From the NCBI RefSeq assembly GCF_023921805.1, contig NZ_CP074197.1, forward strand, positions 2,170,001-2,234,000: a DNA stretch of 64,000 bases, in the 5' to 3' direction. The first letter of the stretch is position 1. Each line of letters begins with the position of its first letter. Source of the stretch: Ruminococcus sp. FMBCY1. GTDB lineage: Bacteria > Bacillota > Clostridia > Oscillospirales > Acutalibacteraceae. The notes beneath the pieces are model-generated. The model searched no databases. It had not been told where the DNA came from and saw only the letters and a list, made by a program, of their open reading frames with translations. Of this stretch, positions 7,902 to 15,913 are shown piece after piece. A program made the position numbers and the translations under genes.

Positions 7902-8648
7902 ATGAGATTAAAAGATAAAGTTGCAATCATTACGGGCGGAAGCCGTGGTATAGGATTTGCTACAGCTGATAAATTCTTGAAGGAAGGTGCTTCAGTTGTG
8001 TTGGCAGCAAGTTCACAGGAATCGGCAGATGTTGCTGTAGATAAATTAAAAGAAAAATATCCCAATGCAATAGTTGCTGGAATTAGTCCAAATCTGGCAA
8101 GCATGGAGTCTGTCAGAAAGGCTTTTAAAGAGGCAACTGAAAAATATGGATGTGTCGACATACTGGTAAATAATGCAGGGATTTCAGAAAACACCTCATT
8201 TATGGATTATACAGAGGAGACTTTCGATAAAGTCATGGATCTAAATGTAAAAGGAGTATTTAATACTACTCGTGTAGCAACAGAATGTATGGTGGCAAGA
8301 GGCAAGGGGGTCATTCTCTCAACTTCTTCCATGGTGAGTATTTCGGGACAGCCAAGTGGGGTTGCTTATCCGGCATCGAAGTTTGCAGTAAACGGATTGA
8401 CTGTATCATTAGCAAGAGAACTGGGACCTAAAGGTATTCGTGTTAATGCTGTTGCACCTGGGATTACAGAAACTGATATGATGAAAGCTGTGCCAAAGGA
8501 AGTTATCGAACCTATGATTGAAAGAATTCCATTGCGTCGTCTTGGACAGCCAGAAGATATTGCCAATGCGTTTGTGTTTCTTGCTTCAGATGAGGCGAGT
8601 TACATTACAGGTGTTATATTAAGTGTAGATGGTATGGCAAGAAGTTAA
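7902..8648 (+). CDS. Short-chain dehydrogenase/reductase (FabG-like)
   Basis: Product of 248 aa, classical SDR: cofactor loop TGGSRGIGFATA, NNAG at about residues 88-91, catalytic Ser in STSSMVSISGQ, YPASK (Tyr/Lys pair) and the tail ITGVILSVDGMAR. The substrate is unknown; FabG-like sequences are a broad group and no fatty-acid genes adjoin. It is a single-gene unit with its own Crp-type operator, so its physiology is probably tied to the thioredoxin genes that share the operator. Confidence 0.85.
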   Translation: MRLKDKVAIITGGSRGIGFATADKFLKEGASVVLAASSQESADVAVDKLKEKYPNAIVAGISPNLASMESVRKAFKEATEKYGCVDILVNNAGISENTSFMDYTEETFDKVMDLNVKGVFNTTRVATECMVARGKGVILSTSSMVSISGQPSGVAYPASKFAVNGLTVSLARELGPKGIRVNAVAPGITETDMMKAVPKEVIEPMIERIPLRRLGQPEDIANAFVFLASDEASYITGVILSVDGMARS

Positions 8649-8662
8649 TTTAATGTGGTATG

Positions 8663-8703
8663 GTGATGTAATCACGGAAAACAAATGAAATTAAGACTAT
8701 AAT
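8663..8703 (+). promoter_or_regulatory. Crp-type operator and promoter of the trxA-rhodanese-cdr unit
   Basis: GTGAT-GTA-ATCAC (8663-8675, centre 8669) lies 29 bp before the -10 box TATAAT (8698-8703). Half-sites and spacing are identical to those upstream of the SDR gene. Confidence 0.75.
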
Positions 8704-8740
8704 AAAGCTACAAAAAGAAAAAGATAAGGAGGACTGTAAA

Positions 8741-9046
8741 ATGTCTGCTATTAATATCAATAAAAATAATTTTGAGAACGAAGTACTGAATTCCGATAAA
8801 ACCGTTCTTTTAGATTTTTGGGCATCTTGGTGTGCACCTTGCCGTATGGTAGTACCTATTGTAGAGGAGATTGCAGGTGAGCGTAGGGATATTAAAGTTG
8901 GAAAGATTAATGTAGATGAAGAGCCTGAATTGGCAAATAAGTTCAGTATTATGAGCATTCCGACTTTAGTGGTTATGAAGAATGGGAAGATTGTACAGCA
9001 GGTTTCAGGGGCGAGACCTAAGAATGCGATTTTAGAAATGCTTTAG
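8741..9046 (+). CDS. trxA: Thioredoxin
   Basis: Product of 101 aa with a thioredoxin fold and active site WASWCAPCRMV (CAPC in place of the usual CGPC), a buried Asp in LLDFW, and the cis-Pro in SIPTLVVMKNG. It transfers electrons to oxidised protein or persulfide substrates. AAGGAGG precedes the ATG. First gene of a three-gene unit with a rhodanese and a CoA-disulfide-reductase-like enzyme, a grouping suited to persulfide handling. Confidence 0.93.
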   Translation: MSAININKNNFENEVLNSDKTVLLDFWASWCAPCRMVVPIVEEIAGERRDIKVGKINVDEEPELANKFSIMSIPTLVVMKNGKIVQQVSGARPKNAILEML

Positions 9047-9058
9047 GGAGGTGTACTA

Positions 9059-9379
9059 ATGGGATTTTTTGATCTCTTTAAACAGTCGAATATTAATCAA
9101 GGCATAGAAGAATATAAAAGGACTGCTGGTGCAGTTCTGCTGGATGTCCGTACTCCGCAGGAATATCGGGAAGGACATATACCAGAAAGTAAAAATGTGC
9201 CGTTGCAGCAACTAGACAATATTATTTCTGTAGCGAAGAATAAGGATATCCCTCTGTTTGTATACTGTTATTCCGGTTCTCGGAGTCGTCAGGCAACTGA
9301 GATACTGCAACGAATGGGATACTCTAAAGTAAATAATATCGGTGGCATTGCAGCTTACTCAGGAAAGGTGGAAAAATAA
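9059..9379 (+). CDS. Single-domain rhodanese
   Basis: Product of 106 aa: rhodanese fold with LLDVRTPQEYREGHIPESKNVPL and the active-site loop VYCYSGSRSRQA (catalytic Cys at about residue 74). It moves sulfane sulfur between thiols. GGGAGGTG lies just before the ATG and the start is 12 bases after trxA; it ends one base before the next start codon. It probably works with the adjoining thioredoxin and CoA-disulfide reductase. Confidence 0.9.
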   Translation: MGFFDLFKQSNINQGIEEYKRTAGAVLLDVRTPQEYREGHIPESKNVPLQQLDNIISVAKNKDIPLFVYCYSGSRSRQATEILQRMGYSKVNNIGGIAAYSGKVEK

Positions 9380-9380
9380 G

Positions 9381-11072
9381 ATGAAGGTAATAATCGTAGG
9401 AGGTGTAGCAGGAGGAGCTACAGCCGCAGCAAGAATACGCAGACTGGATGAACATGCAGAAATTACTGCGTTTGAAAGATCCGGATACATATCCTATGCT
9501 AATTGTGGGCTTCCATATTATATTGGAGACGTGATCACAGACCCGGAAGAACTTACACTACAGACACCAGAGAGTTTTTTTAAACGCTTCCGTATTAACA
9601 TGAAAATTCATCATGAAGTTATCTCCATACATCCGGATCGTAAAATTGTTTCAGTGAAAAATTTGGAGAATGATGAGATATTTGAAGAAAACTATGATAA
9701 GTTGATTCTTTCTCCAGGTGCAAAGCCAACACAGCCGAGACTTCCCGGAGTAGGTATTGATAAACTTTTTACACTTCGTACCGTAGAAGACACTTTTCGG
9801 ATAAAGGAATATATAAATAAGAACCATCCAAAATCGGCTGTATTGGCAGGTGGCGGTTTTATTGGTCTGGAACTGGCAGAAAATTTGAGGGAGCTTGGCA
9901 TGGATGTTACGATTGTCCAGCGGCCTAAGCAGCTGATGAACCCTTTTGACCCGGATATGGCATCCATGATCCATAATGAAATGAGAAAGCATGGGATAAA
10001 ACTGGTACTGGGCTATACAGTAGAAGGATTTAAAGAAAAAGACAACGGGGTGGAGGTTCTGTTGAAAGATAATCCATCCCTTCAGGCTGATATGGTAGTT
10101 CTGGCAATCGGAGTCACACCAGACACAGTATTAGCAAAAGAAGCCGGTCTGGAACTTGGCATCAAGGAAAGTATTGTAGTGAATGACAGAATGGAAACCT
10201 CTGTACCGGATATTTATGCTGCAGGTGATGCAGTTCAGGTAAAACATTATGTTACGGGTAATGATGCGCTGATTTCTTTGGCAGGACCAGCCAATAAACA
10301 GGGCAGAATCATCGCTGATAATATTTGTGGCGGTGATAGTCGTTATCTGGGCAGTCAGGGAAGCTCCGTTATAAAAGTGTTTGATATGACAGCAGCCACT
10401 ACAGGTATCAATGAAACAAATGCCAAAAAGTCAGGATTAGAGGTAGATACAGTAATTCTTTCTCCTATGAGTCATGCCGGTTACTATCCTGGCGGAAAAG
10501 TGATGACCATGAAGGTGGTTTTCGAAAAAGAGAGCTATCGTTTGCTTGGCGCTCAGATTATTGGATATGAAGGAGTTGATAAACGTATTGATGTGCTGGC
10601 AACAGCAATTCATGCGGGGCTGAATGCAACCCAGTTGAAAGATCTGGATCTGGCATATGCACCACCTTATTCTTCTGCCAAGGATCCGGTAAACATGGCT
10701 GGATTTATGATAGACAATATTGCAAAAGGGACATTAAAGCAATGGCATTTGGAAGATATGGACAAGATTTCTAAAGATAAAGATGTGGTGTTGCTAGATG
10801 TGAGAACTGTAGGTGAATTCAGCAGGGGGCATATTGATGGATTCAAAAACATACCTGTAGATGAACTGAGAGAACGAATTAGTGAAATTGAGAAAGGAAA
10901 GCCTGTGTATCTGATATGCCAGAGTGGTCTGCGCAGTTATATTGCGAGCCGTATTCTGGAAGGAAACGGTTATGAAACGTATAATTTCTCTGGCGGATTT
11001 CGCTTCTATGATGCAGTGGTCAATGACCGTGCGCTGATTGAAAGGGCATATGCATGTGGTATGGATTATTAA
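9381..11072 (+). CDS. cdr: CoA-disulfide reductase-like FAD enzyme with rhodanese domain
   Basis: Product of 563 aa. FAD motif VIIVGGVAGGATAAARIRR, single redox Cys in YANCGLPYYIGD (about residue 43), NAD(P)H motif VLAGGGFIGLELAENLRELG, second FAD motif PDIYAAGDAVQV, dimer domain with YYPGG, then a C-terminal rhodanese domain (about 460-555; VLLDVRTVGEFSRGHI, loop YLICQSGLRS). This architecture is that of CoADR-RHD/persulfide reductases, which reduce CoA disulfide, CoA persulfide or polysulfide with NAD(P)H. The ATG at 9381 has AGGAAAGGTGG upstream. Together with trxA and the rhodanese it forms a sulfane-sulfur reduction unit. Confidence 0.9.
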   Translation: MKVIIVGGVAGGATAAARIRRLDEHAEITAFERSGYISYANCGLPYYIGDVITDPEELTLQTPESFFKRFRINMKIHHEVISIHPDRKIVSVKNLENDEIFEENYDKLILSPGAKPTQPRLPGVGIDKLFTLRTVEDTFRIKEYINKNHPKSAVLAGGGFIGLELAENLRELGMDVTIVQRPKQLMNPFDPDMASMIHNEMRKHGIKLVLGYTVEGFKEKDNGVEVLLKDNPSLQADMVVLAIGVTPDTVLAKEAGLELGIKESIVVNDRMETSVPDIYAAGDAVQVKHYVTGNDALISLAGPANKQGRIIADNICGGDSRYLGSQGSSVIKVFDMTAATTGINETNAKKSGLEVDTVILSPMSHAGYYPGGKVMTMKVVFEKESYRLLGAQIIGYEGVDKRIDVLATAIHAGLNATQLKDLDLAYAPPYSSAKDPVNMAGFMIDNIAKGTLKQWHLEDMDKISKDKDVVLLDVRTVGEFSRGHIDGFKNIPVDELRERISEIEKGKPVYLICQSGLRSYIASRILEGNGYETYNFSGGFRFYDAVVNDRALIERAYACGMDY

Positions 11073-11115
11073 AAAAATAATCACGATATTTTTATAATTT
11101 TCTTATAGCATAAAA

Positions 11116-11167
11116 AGATCCCCCATTTATTAGAATGACTTTCATAATTCTGATAAATGGAGGATTC
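11116..11167. terminator. Bidirectional terminator
   Basis: An imperfect stem with arms CCATTTATTAGAAT (11123-11136) and ATTCTGATAAATGG (11147-11160) extends outward through GATCCCC and GGAGGATTC. It lies between the convergent cdr and Crp-family genes and could end both. Confidence 0.75.
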
Positions 11168-11194
11168 TTCTTTATATGTTATAGAAAAACAGTT

Positions 11195-11854
11195 TTATGA
11201 CCTTTGGAGTGTTTCCAGTCTTTTTGGATCAAGGATTGTAATTTTGCCGCGGGAGAGTTTGACGAGACCCTCGCCTTGAAAGTATCGAAGCATTCGAGTG
11301 ATAACTTCCCTGTGGGAACCAAGATGATTAGCAATCGTCTCATGAGTGATTTTCAGCTCGTTTGTTCCTTCGATAGAGGCCTCTTCTAAAAGAAATGAAG
11401 CAACACGCTTATCCAAACTCTTCCACATAATCTGTTCAATCAGCCACATGACATCAGAAAAACGGGTAGCCATTAACTCATTGGTATAGTTTGCGACAGG
11501 AGCAGATTCTTTCATGATGCCCTTATAAATTTCAGCAGGGATGATCCAAAGATCCGTATCTTTTTCTGCTTCAATGGTTACTTCAAATTGAATAGACCGC
11601 ATGATACATGAAGCGGATAAAAGACACATATCCATATCGAACAGACGGTAAAGTGTAATCTCCCGTCCTTCATCTGAAAGTATGTAAGTTCGAAGCTGTC
11701 CAGATTTAACCAGTAATAATCCGGTACAATCCATGTTCCCGTTGTGAATGATTGTTCCTTTTTTCACATGCTGTGTGATCAAATTGTCTGAAATTAGTTT
11801 TTTCTGTGCTGTATTTAAGTCATTCCATAGTGGAAAATAATTTTCGAAGCTCAT
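11195..11854 (-). CDS. Crp/Fnr-family transcriptional regulator
   Basis: Product of 219 aa: N-terminal cyclic-nucleotide-binding-like beta barrel (GTIIHNGNMDCTGLLLVKSG), dimer helix and C-terminal winged HTH (ITHETIANHLGSHREVITRML). Aligned to CRP, the recognition helix keeps the R-E-xxx-R residues (R180, E181, R185 of E. coli CRP) that read GTGA. Cys43, Cys77 and Cys83 are possible redox sensors; the FNR N-terminal iron-sulfur cysteines are absent. The ATG at 11854 is chosen because AAAGGAG lies upstream of it. Matching GTGAT-N3-ATCAC operators occur upstream of three units in this island. Confidence 0.88.
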   Translation of the reverse strand: MSFENYFPLWNDLNTAQKKLISDNLITQHVKKGTIIHNGNMDCTGLLLVKSGQLRTYILSDEGREITLYRLFDMDMCLLSASCIMRSIQFEVTIEAEKDTDLWIIPAEIYKGIMKESAPVANYTNELMATRFSDVMWLIEQIMWKSLDKRVASFLLEEASIEGTNELKITHETIANHLGSHREVITRMLRYFQGEGLVKLSRGKITILDPKRLETLQRS

Positions 11855-11878
11855 AATAGTTATCTCCTTTATGAACAT

Positions 11879-11907
11879 AGTATACTTGCTTTTTTAAGAT
11901 GTGTCAA
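11879..11907 (-). promoter_or_regulatory. Promoter of the Crp-family gene
   Basis: On the minus strand TTGACA (11902-11907), 17-bp spacer and TATACT (11879-11884) make a near-consensus promoter just ahead of the regulator's ribosome site. No GTGAT-N3-ATCAC site overlaps it. Confidence 0.75.
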
Positions 11908-11973
11908 TTATGTAACTGGCATATGCCATAAATAGAAATAAAAAGAAGTGTAATAAAGTAAATTATCTTTTCT

Positions 11974-12014
11974 GTGATATCATCACTGAAGTAAGACTTT
12001 TTATGAGGTATATT
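11974..12014 (+). promoter_or_regulatory. Crp-type operator and promoter of the trx-trxB unit
   Basis: GTGAT-ATC-ATCAC (11974-11986, centre 11980) is followed by the -10 box TATATT at 12009-12014, again exactly 29 bp from centre to box. The ATG at 12003 overlaps this promoter and so is not the translation start of the next gene. Confidence 0.75.
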
Positions 12015-12044
12015 AAGTTCAAACAGGAGAAGGAATTGAAAAAT

Positions 12045-12362
12045 ATGACATCAATAAATAAAGAAAAGTTTGGACAATTAATTCATAAAGAAAAACCGGT
12101 TTTGGTTGATTTCTGGGCACCTTGGTGTGGTTATTGCCGTAGAATTGGAGCGGCTTATGAAAAAATAAGTGAAGAATACAGCGATATTCTTATTGCTGGA
12201 AAAGTAAATATTGATGAAGAACCACAGATTGCAGAAGCTGAAAAGATTGAGATAATTCCTACGCTGGTTTTATATCGAGATGGAAAGGCAATAGATTCTA
12301 TTGTTGCACCTGAATCAAAAATAATGATAGAGAAATTTATTAATGAAGCATTGGAAAAATAA
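12045..12362 (+). CDS. Thioredoxin-like protein
   Basis: Product of 105 aa with thioredoxin fold and active site WAPWCGYCRRIG (CGYC), cis-Pro in IIPTLVLYRDG. The ATG at 12045 is chosen because AGGAGAAGGA lies at 12025-12034 and the earlier ATG (12003) overlaps the promoter. CGYC is uncommon in housekeeping thioredoxins and suggests a dedicated partner. The gene sits 15 bases before thioredoxin reductase, its probable reductant. Confidence 0.88.
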   Translation: MTSINKEKFGQLIHKEKPVLVDFWAPWCGYCRRIGAAYEKISEEYSDILIAGKVNIDEEPQIAEAEKIEIIPTLVLYRDGKAIDSIVAPESKIMIEKFINEALEK

Positions 12363-12377
12363 AAGGAGGACTGCTGT

Positions 12378-13304
12378 ATGAATGAAAATCATGTTTACGA
12401 TATGATTATCGTGGGGGGAGGACCTGGAGGGTATACTTCAGCATTATACGCAGCCAGAGCAGGATTTGATACAATTGTTTTAGAAAAATTATCTGCAGGT
12501 GGTCAGATGTCATTGACCTGGCAGATTGATAACTATCCTGGTTTTGAAAATGGAATTGACGGATTTTCATTGGCAGAGAAAATGCAAAAACAGGCGGAAA
12601 AATTTGGCGCTAAAAGTGAATATGCTGAAGTTTTTAATATGGATTTAACAGGAAAGCTTAAGAGAGTAGAAACTAGTTCGGGAATTTATATTGGGAAAAC
12701 AGTAGTGATTGCTACTGGAGCAAATCCAAGAGAACTTGGTCTCGCTAAAGAAAAAGAATTGATAGGTCATGGGGTTGCTTATTGTGCCTCCTGTGATGGT
12801 ATGTTTTATAAAGATAAGATCGTGGTGGTTGTTGGTGGTGGAAATTCTGCTGTATCAGATGCTGTTCTTTTAAGTCGAATTGCTAAGAAAGTCATCATTG
12901 TTCATCGAAGAGATACATTACGTGCAACGAAAATCTACCATGACCAGCTGATGAAAACTGAAAATATAGAGTTTAGATGGAACAATACAGTAAATGAACT
13001 GATTTATGGAGAACGATTGACTGGTGTGCGGTTGAAAGATACAGTTACAGGAGAAGAAAACATTATAGAATGTGACGGCCTGTTTGTGAGTATAGGAAGA
13101 AAACCGACAACAGATTTTTTAGATAATCAGATAGAACTGGATAATAAAGGATATCTTGTAGCAGGTGAAAATACTGAGACGAGTATTCCAGGTGTTTATG
13201 CTGTAGGAGATGTCAGAACAAAGTTACTTCGTCAGATAGTAACAGCTGTGGCAGATGGTGCTATGGCAGTACATATGGCAGAAAAATATATGGGGAAAAT
13301 GTAA
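12378..13304 (+). CDS. trxB: Thioredoxin reductase
   Basis: Product of 308 aa, low-molecular-weight thioredoxin reductase. FAD motif MIIVGGGPGGYTSALYAARAG, redox-active AYCASCDGMFY (CASC), NADPH motif VVGGGNSAVSDAVLLSRIA followed by HRRDTLRA (basic residues for the 2'-phosphate), and the C-terminal FAD motif PGVYAVGDVRTKLLRQIVTAVADGA. It reduces the upstream CGYC thioredoxin and possibly TrxA. AAAGGAGG precedes the ATG. Confidence 0.95.
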   Translation: MNENHVYDMIIVGGGPGGYTSALYAARAGFDTIVLEKLSAGGQMSLTWQIDNYPGFENGIDGFSLAEKMQKQAEKFGAKSEYAEVFNMDLTGKLKRVETSSGIYIGKTVVIATGANPRELGLAKEKELIGHGVAYCASCDGMFYKDKIVVVVGGGNSAVSDAVLLSRIAKKVIIVHRRDTLRATKIYHDQLMKTENIEFRWNNTVNELIYGERLTGVRLKDTVTGEENIIECDGLFVSIGRKPTTDFLDNQIELDNKGYLVAGENTETSIPGVYAVGDVRTKLLRQIVTAVADGAMAVHMAEKYMGKM

Positions 13305-13582
13305 AGTGAACTCCGCCTTTTAGTATAGGAATTGTTTTGTTAAGTTAAATAATGAAACAGAAAATAGTCATTTTGATAGACCATATTTACTATAAATAAT
13401 CAGAATTTGAAAACTGTTCATCAGTATAACCTAAAATAAGACTTTGTCCTGCTGTCAACACAGGTGTTTTATTTTTATTGTCATACTCTGTGCTTTCAAC
13501 AATATAGGCTTGTGGTTGCTCGTATTTGAATATTTCTCAGAGTTTACGCTGTTCCAAAGAATAATGGAAATCGAAGTAATGC
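13305..13582. other. Gene-free stretch after trxB
   Basis: This AT-rich interval separates trxB from the convergent ImmA-type gene. I see no convincing coding frame, promoter or strong hairpin for trxB termination other than the shared inverted repeat at 13583-13620. Confidence 0.5.
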
Positions 13583-13620
13583 AAAGACCGTCAGATCTCA
13601 TTCGAGAATTGACGGTCTTT
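13583..13620. terminator. Bidirectional terminator
   Basis: Perfect 11-bp arms AAAGACCGTCA (13583-13593) and TGACGGTCTTT (13610-13620). The right arm touches the stop codon of the minus-strand ImmA-like gene, so it can end that gene and block read-through from trxB. Confidence 0.8.
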
Positions 13621-14152
13621 ACATTTTTCTGTTATATCTGAGAAAGTCGTTTCTATGTTCCTGTTTCCTAAAATTGTAGCCTTGTGAATTGAGAGTATCA
13701 ACTTTCAAAGCGACAAGATTTATGTCGGAGTGCATACAGCGAGCAATTTGCTGAATATCATACCCCTGTTTAATATATTCAATAATCGTATCGTCCGGTA
13801 AAGAAGCCTGAGCTGCAAAGACATTGGCTTCGTATTCCATCCGGTTTTCACGCATATCAAAGATATTAAATTCTTTGAATCCTCCGGCTGAAACTGCTTC
13901 TTGGCGATGAAGAACATCGTGTCCGATTTCGTGCCATAATACGATTTGTTCAATAACCGGGTGCAAACCGTTCTGAAGAAAGATAAATCGATTCTTCAAG
14001 ATTACCTTGTATGCTCCACGCTGTTTCGTAAAATCTCGATAGAGAATATGTATCCCAAGCTCATCAGCGACTTTATATGGATTACGAGTGCCACATCGTT
14101 TGATGAGCCGGTTCACTATCTTGACAATCTCATCCTGCGTATTATATCCCAA
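13619..14152 (-). CDS. ImmA/IrrE-family metallopeptidase
   Basis: Product of about 177 aa. The zinc peptidase motif HEIGH lies in IVLWHEIGHDVLHRQEA, with a downstream EYEANVFAAQASLP helix supplying the third ligand, as in ImmA/IrrE proteins that cleave partner XRE repressors. A GTG at 14161 directly abuts the AAGGGAGG ribosome site; the TTG at 14152 has proper spacing and is preferred. In many integrative elements this gene follows its XRE repressor; here an IS30-type gene separates it from the XRE gene at 15914-16324. Confidence 0.8.
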   Translation of the reverse strand: MGYNTQDEIVKIVNRLIKRCGTRNPYKVADELGIHILYRDFTKQRGAYKVILKNRFIFLQNGLHPVIEQIVLWHEIGHDVLHRQEAVSAGGFKEFNIFDMRENRMEYEANVFAAQASLPDDTIIEYIKQGYDIQQIARCMHSDINLVALKVDTLNSQGYNFRKQEHRNDFLRYNRKM

Positions 14153-14223
14153 ACGGCTCACCTCCCTTGCAGTGCCATTATAACAGATATATTATCCATT
14201 TGCTTAAATGACAAAGTGAAGTT

Positions 14224-14299
14224 AGGGTAAATATACCCTTTTTACAACAAAAAGCCAAATAAGCGGTTTTATGTGGCTTTTAAGAGGATATATACCCTC
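14224..14299. promoter_or_regulatory. Paired palindromes flanking a hairpin
   Basis: AGGGTAAATATACCCT (14224-14239) and GAGGATATATACCCTC (14284-14299) are two related palindromes. Between them AAAAGCC (14250-14256) pairs with GGCTTTT (14275-14281). The rest of 14162-14437 holds no gene. The palindromes may be regulator sites upstream of the ImmA-type gene, or remains of the region disrupted by the IS30 insertion. Confidence 0.4.
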
Positions 14300-14366
14300 A
14301 AAAAGCCGAAATTTAATATATCTCACTGTCTTTTTTGCATGGCAAAGCAGACAGATTGAAATCTCG

Positions 14367-15794
14367 TTTTGTCAAAGTGAACGCAACCTGCCTTAGCTTA
14401 AAAATATGTTGCGGTCACCATCTGCAATTGTTTAAAGTTACCGTTTCAGCAGTGCCGGTGTTAAGTTCACTTCGTCTGCCGGTACGGTATGTAATCCCAT
14501 CAGCTCCATCAACCGAAGTCTGCTCTTGTCGGTGGTGGCTTCGTAGGGGGATTTGTTGCCGAGAGATTCTCGGCGAATACTGTTAATATTGTTGGCAAGA
14601 AGAAGCATATCTTCCTGCGTGTATGGATTTAACGTCTTGCCCTTTGGCAGAACATAACGGATAAATTCGTGGTTCTTCTCAATCTGTGGCTTTTGCCAGG
14701 ATGCCTGAGGGTCACAGTAAAAGACCTTGGTTCTCTTCTTACCATCCTCGGTAGTTTCTAAATCTCTTGTATGCTTGAACTCGCTGCCGTTATCGGTGAG
14801 AATTACAGGAAAGACTTTGCGGAATTCTTCAAGTCCTAAAAGGCCTGTCAGCATATCAAATTGTTCCACTACGGTATCGGCTTTGCCGTCACGCATAAGA
14901 AACATCAGCATCATATTGGTGTTACAGAAATGCAGTGTCAAAAGGCGTTTCCCTTGTTCACGACATCCCTTTACTGTATCCATTTGAATTATGGGTGTAT
15001 CGGGATGTTTTTCCATATATTTCAGGTAATCATCATAGCCTCGGTTTTTGCGGAATTCTTGGTTCAAAAAGCCTTCGGACACTTCTTTTTTCTTCCGTCT
15101 TGGCTTGTATGCCACCTTTCGTCTGAGGTCAATGTTTCCTACGCTTAAAACACCTTGGTCGATGTAACGGTAAAGAGTTCTTTGTGAAATACCAAGTTCA
15201 TCGCCGTGTTCCGACCATATATGTGTCAGTGGTTGCCCTTTCAAAATTAACGGTGAAACCAATTTATCAAGTTTTTCAAGGTCTTCACCACGGGTTTGTA
15301 TCTTGCTTCTGGAGTTGGAATATCTCCGCTTTGCCATTGCATCTGCTTGCTGAGCATTGTAGTAAGCTCTATCTGCTTTGCATTTTCTTCTCCGCACACA
15401 AACATTGCAAACATACGGCGGTTTGAAAAGTACAACGCAAGGGGTATTGTTGTATCTTGTGCAAAGTTCTCTGCAATCGTATTCACGGCAAGTCACACAC
15501 CGCCTTGAGCATCCATCCTTTCCGCATAATCCTTTGGTTTTGCACTCTCCTGCATAGTGACAATCCTTTCCACAATGATGCTCTCCCGGTGCAATTGTTC
15601 TATTTGCTCGGATTTCCCTTGAAACACATTCCGTAGTTTTTCCTATCTTTTTTGCTATCTTTCCTAAACTTAATTTTTGGTAAATTCCACATTCAATAAC
15701 TATCCTTTCAGACAATGATAAACGACTCATATTTTCCTGCTTTCCGCAGACAGTAACCATTTTCATTTTACCATACTCTTTTGTCAAGGTGAAC
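14367..15794 (-). mobile_element. IS30-family insertion sequence, approximate limits
   Basis: Outside the transposase gene, the near-identical 16-mers TTTTGTCAAAGTGAAC (14367-14382) and TTTTGTCAAGGTGAAC (15779-15794) lie in the same orientation, about 1.4 kb apart. They are direct rather than inverted, so they may be copied flank or sub-terminal sequence; true terminal repeats and target duplication could not be fixed. The element sits between the XRE and ImmA-type genes. Confidence 0.5.
14438..15787 (-). CDS. IS30-family transposase
   Basis: Product of up to 449 aa. N-terminal HTH (SLSERIVIECGIYQKLSLG, IGKTTECVSREIRANR), a cysteine-rich insert (residues about 70-135), then the rve-type DDE domain: Asp in IIQMDTVKG, Asp in ILTDNGSEF and Glu in QIEKNHEFIRYVLPKG. 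The frame is intact, so it may be active. The start is uncertain: a Met 19 residues in (MSRLSLSER) also has a nearby AGGA. Confidence 0.88.
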   Translation of the reverse strand: MTKEYGKMKMVTVCGKQENMSRLSLSERIVIECGIYQKLSLGKIAKKIGKTTECVSREIRANRTIAPGEHHCGKDCHYAGECKTKGLCGKDGCSRRCVTCREYDCRELCTRYNNTPCVVLFKPPYVCNVCVRRRKCKADRAYYNAQQADAMAKRRYSNSRSKIQTRGEDLEKLDKLVSPLILKGQPLTHIWSEHGDELGISQRTLYRYIDQGVLSVGNIDLRRKVAYKPRRKKKEVSEGFLNQEFRKNRGYDDYLKYMEKHPDTPIIQMDTVKGCREQGKRLLTLHFCNTNMMLMFLMRDGKADTVVEQFDMLTGLLGLEEFRKVFPVILTDNGSEFKHTRDLETTEDGKKRTKVFYCDPQASWQKPQIEKNHEFIRYVLPKGKTLNPYTQEDMLLLANNINSIRRESLGNKSPYEATTDKSRLRLMELMGLHTVPADEVNLTPALLKR

Positions 15795-15913
15795 CCGTGG
15801 TATTTCTCTTTTTTTCCTCAAAAATCCGAACTTCACTTTGGCAATTTAGGATATTATCCATTTTTTTATAAACCATCTGCTGTCCCATAAAACGGACAAC
15901 GCACAGCGAGAGG

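Noticed and set aside
9531..9538. Additional Crp-type site in the cdr gene (GTGATCAC)
   Set aside because: It lacks the 3-bp spacer and lies inside coding sequence far from a promoter.
13444..13641. 65-codon frame downstream of trxB
   Set aside because: No ribosome site, runs through the bidirectional terminator, and composition is not coding-like.
14452..14465. Inverted repeat of the IS30-type element at the 3' end of its transposase gene
   Set aside because: GTTAAGTTCACTTCG resembles the reverse complement of the right 16-mer, but it codes for conserved transposase residues and the match is short.
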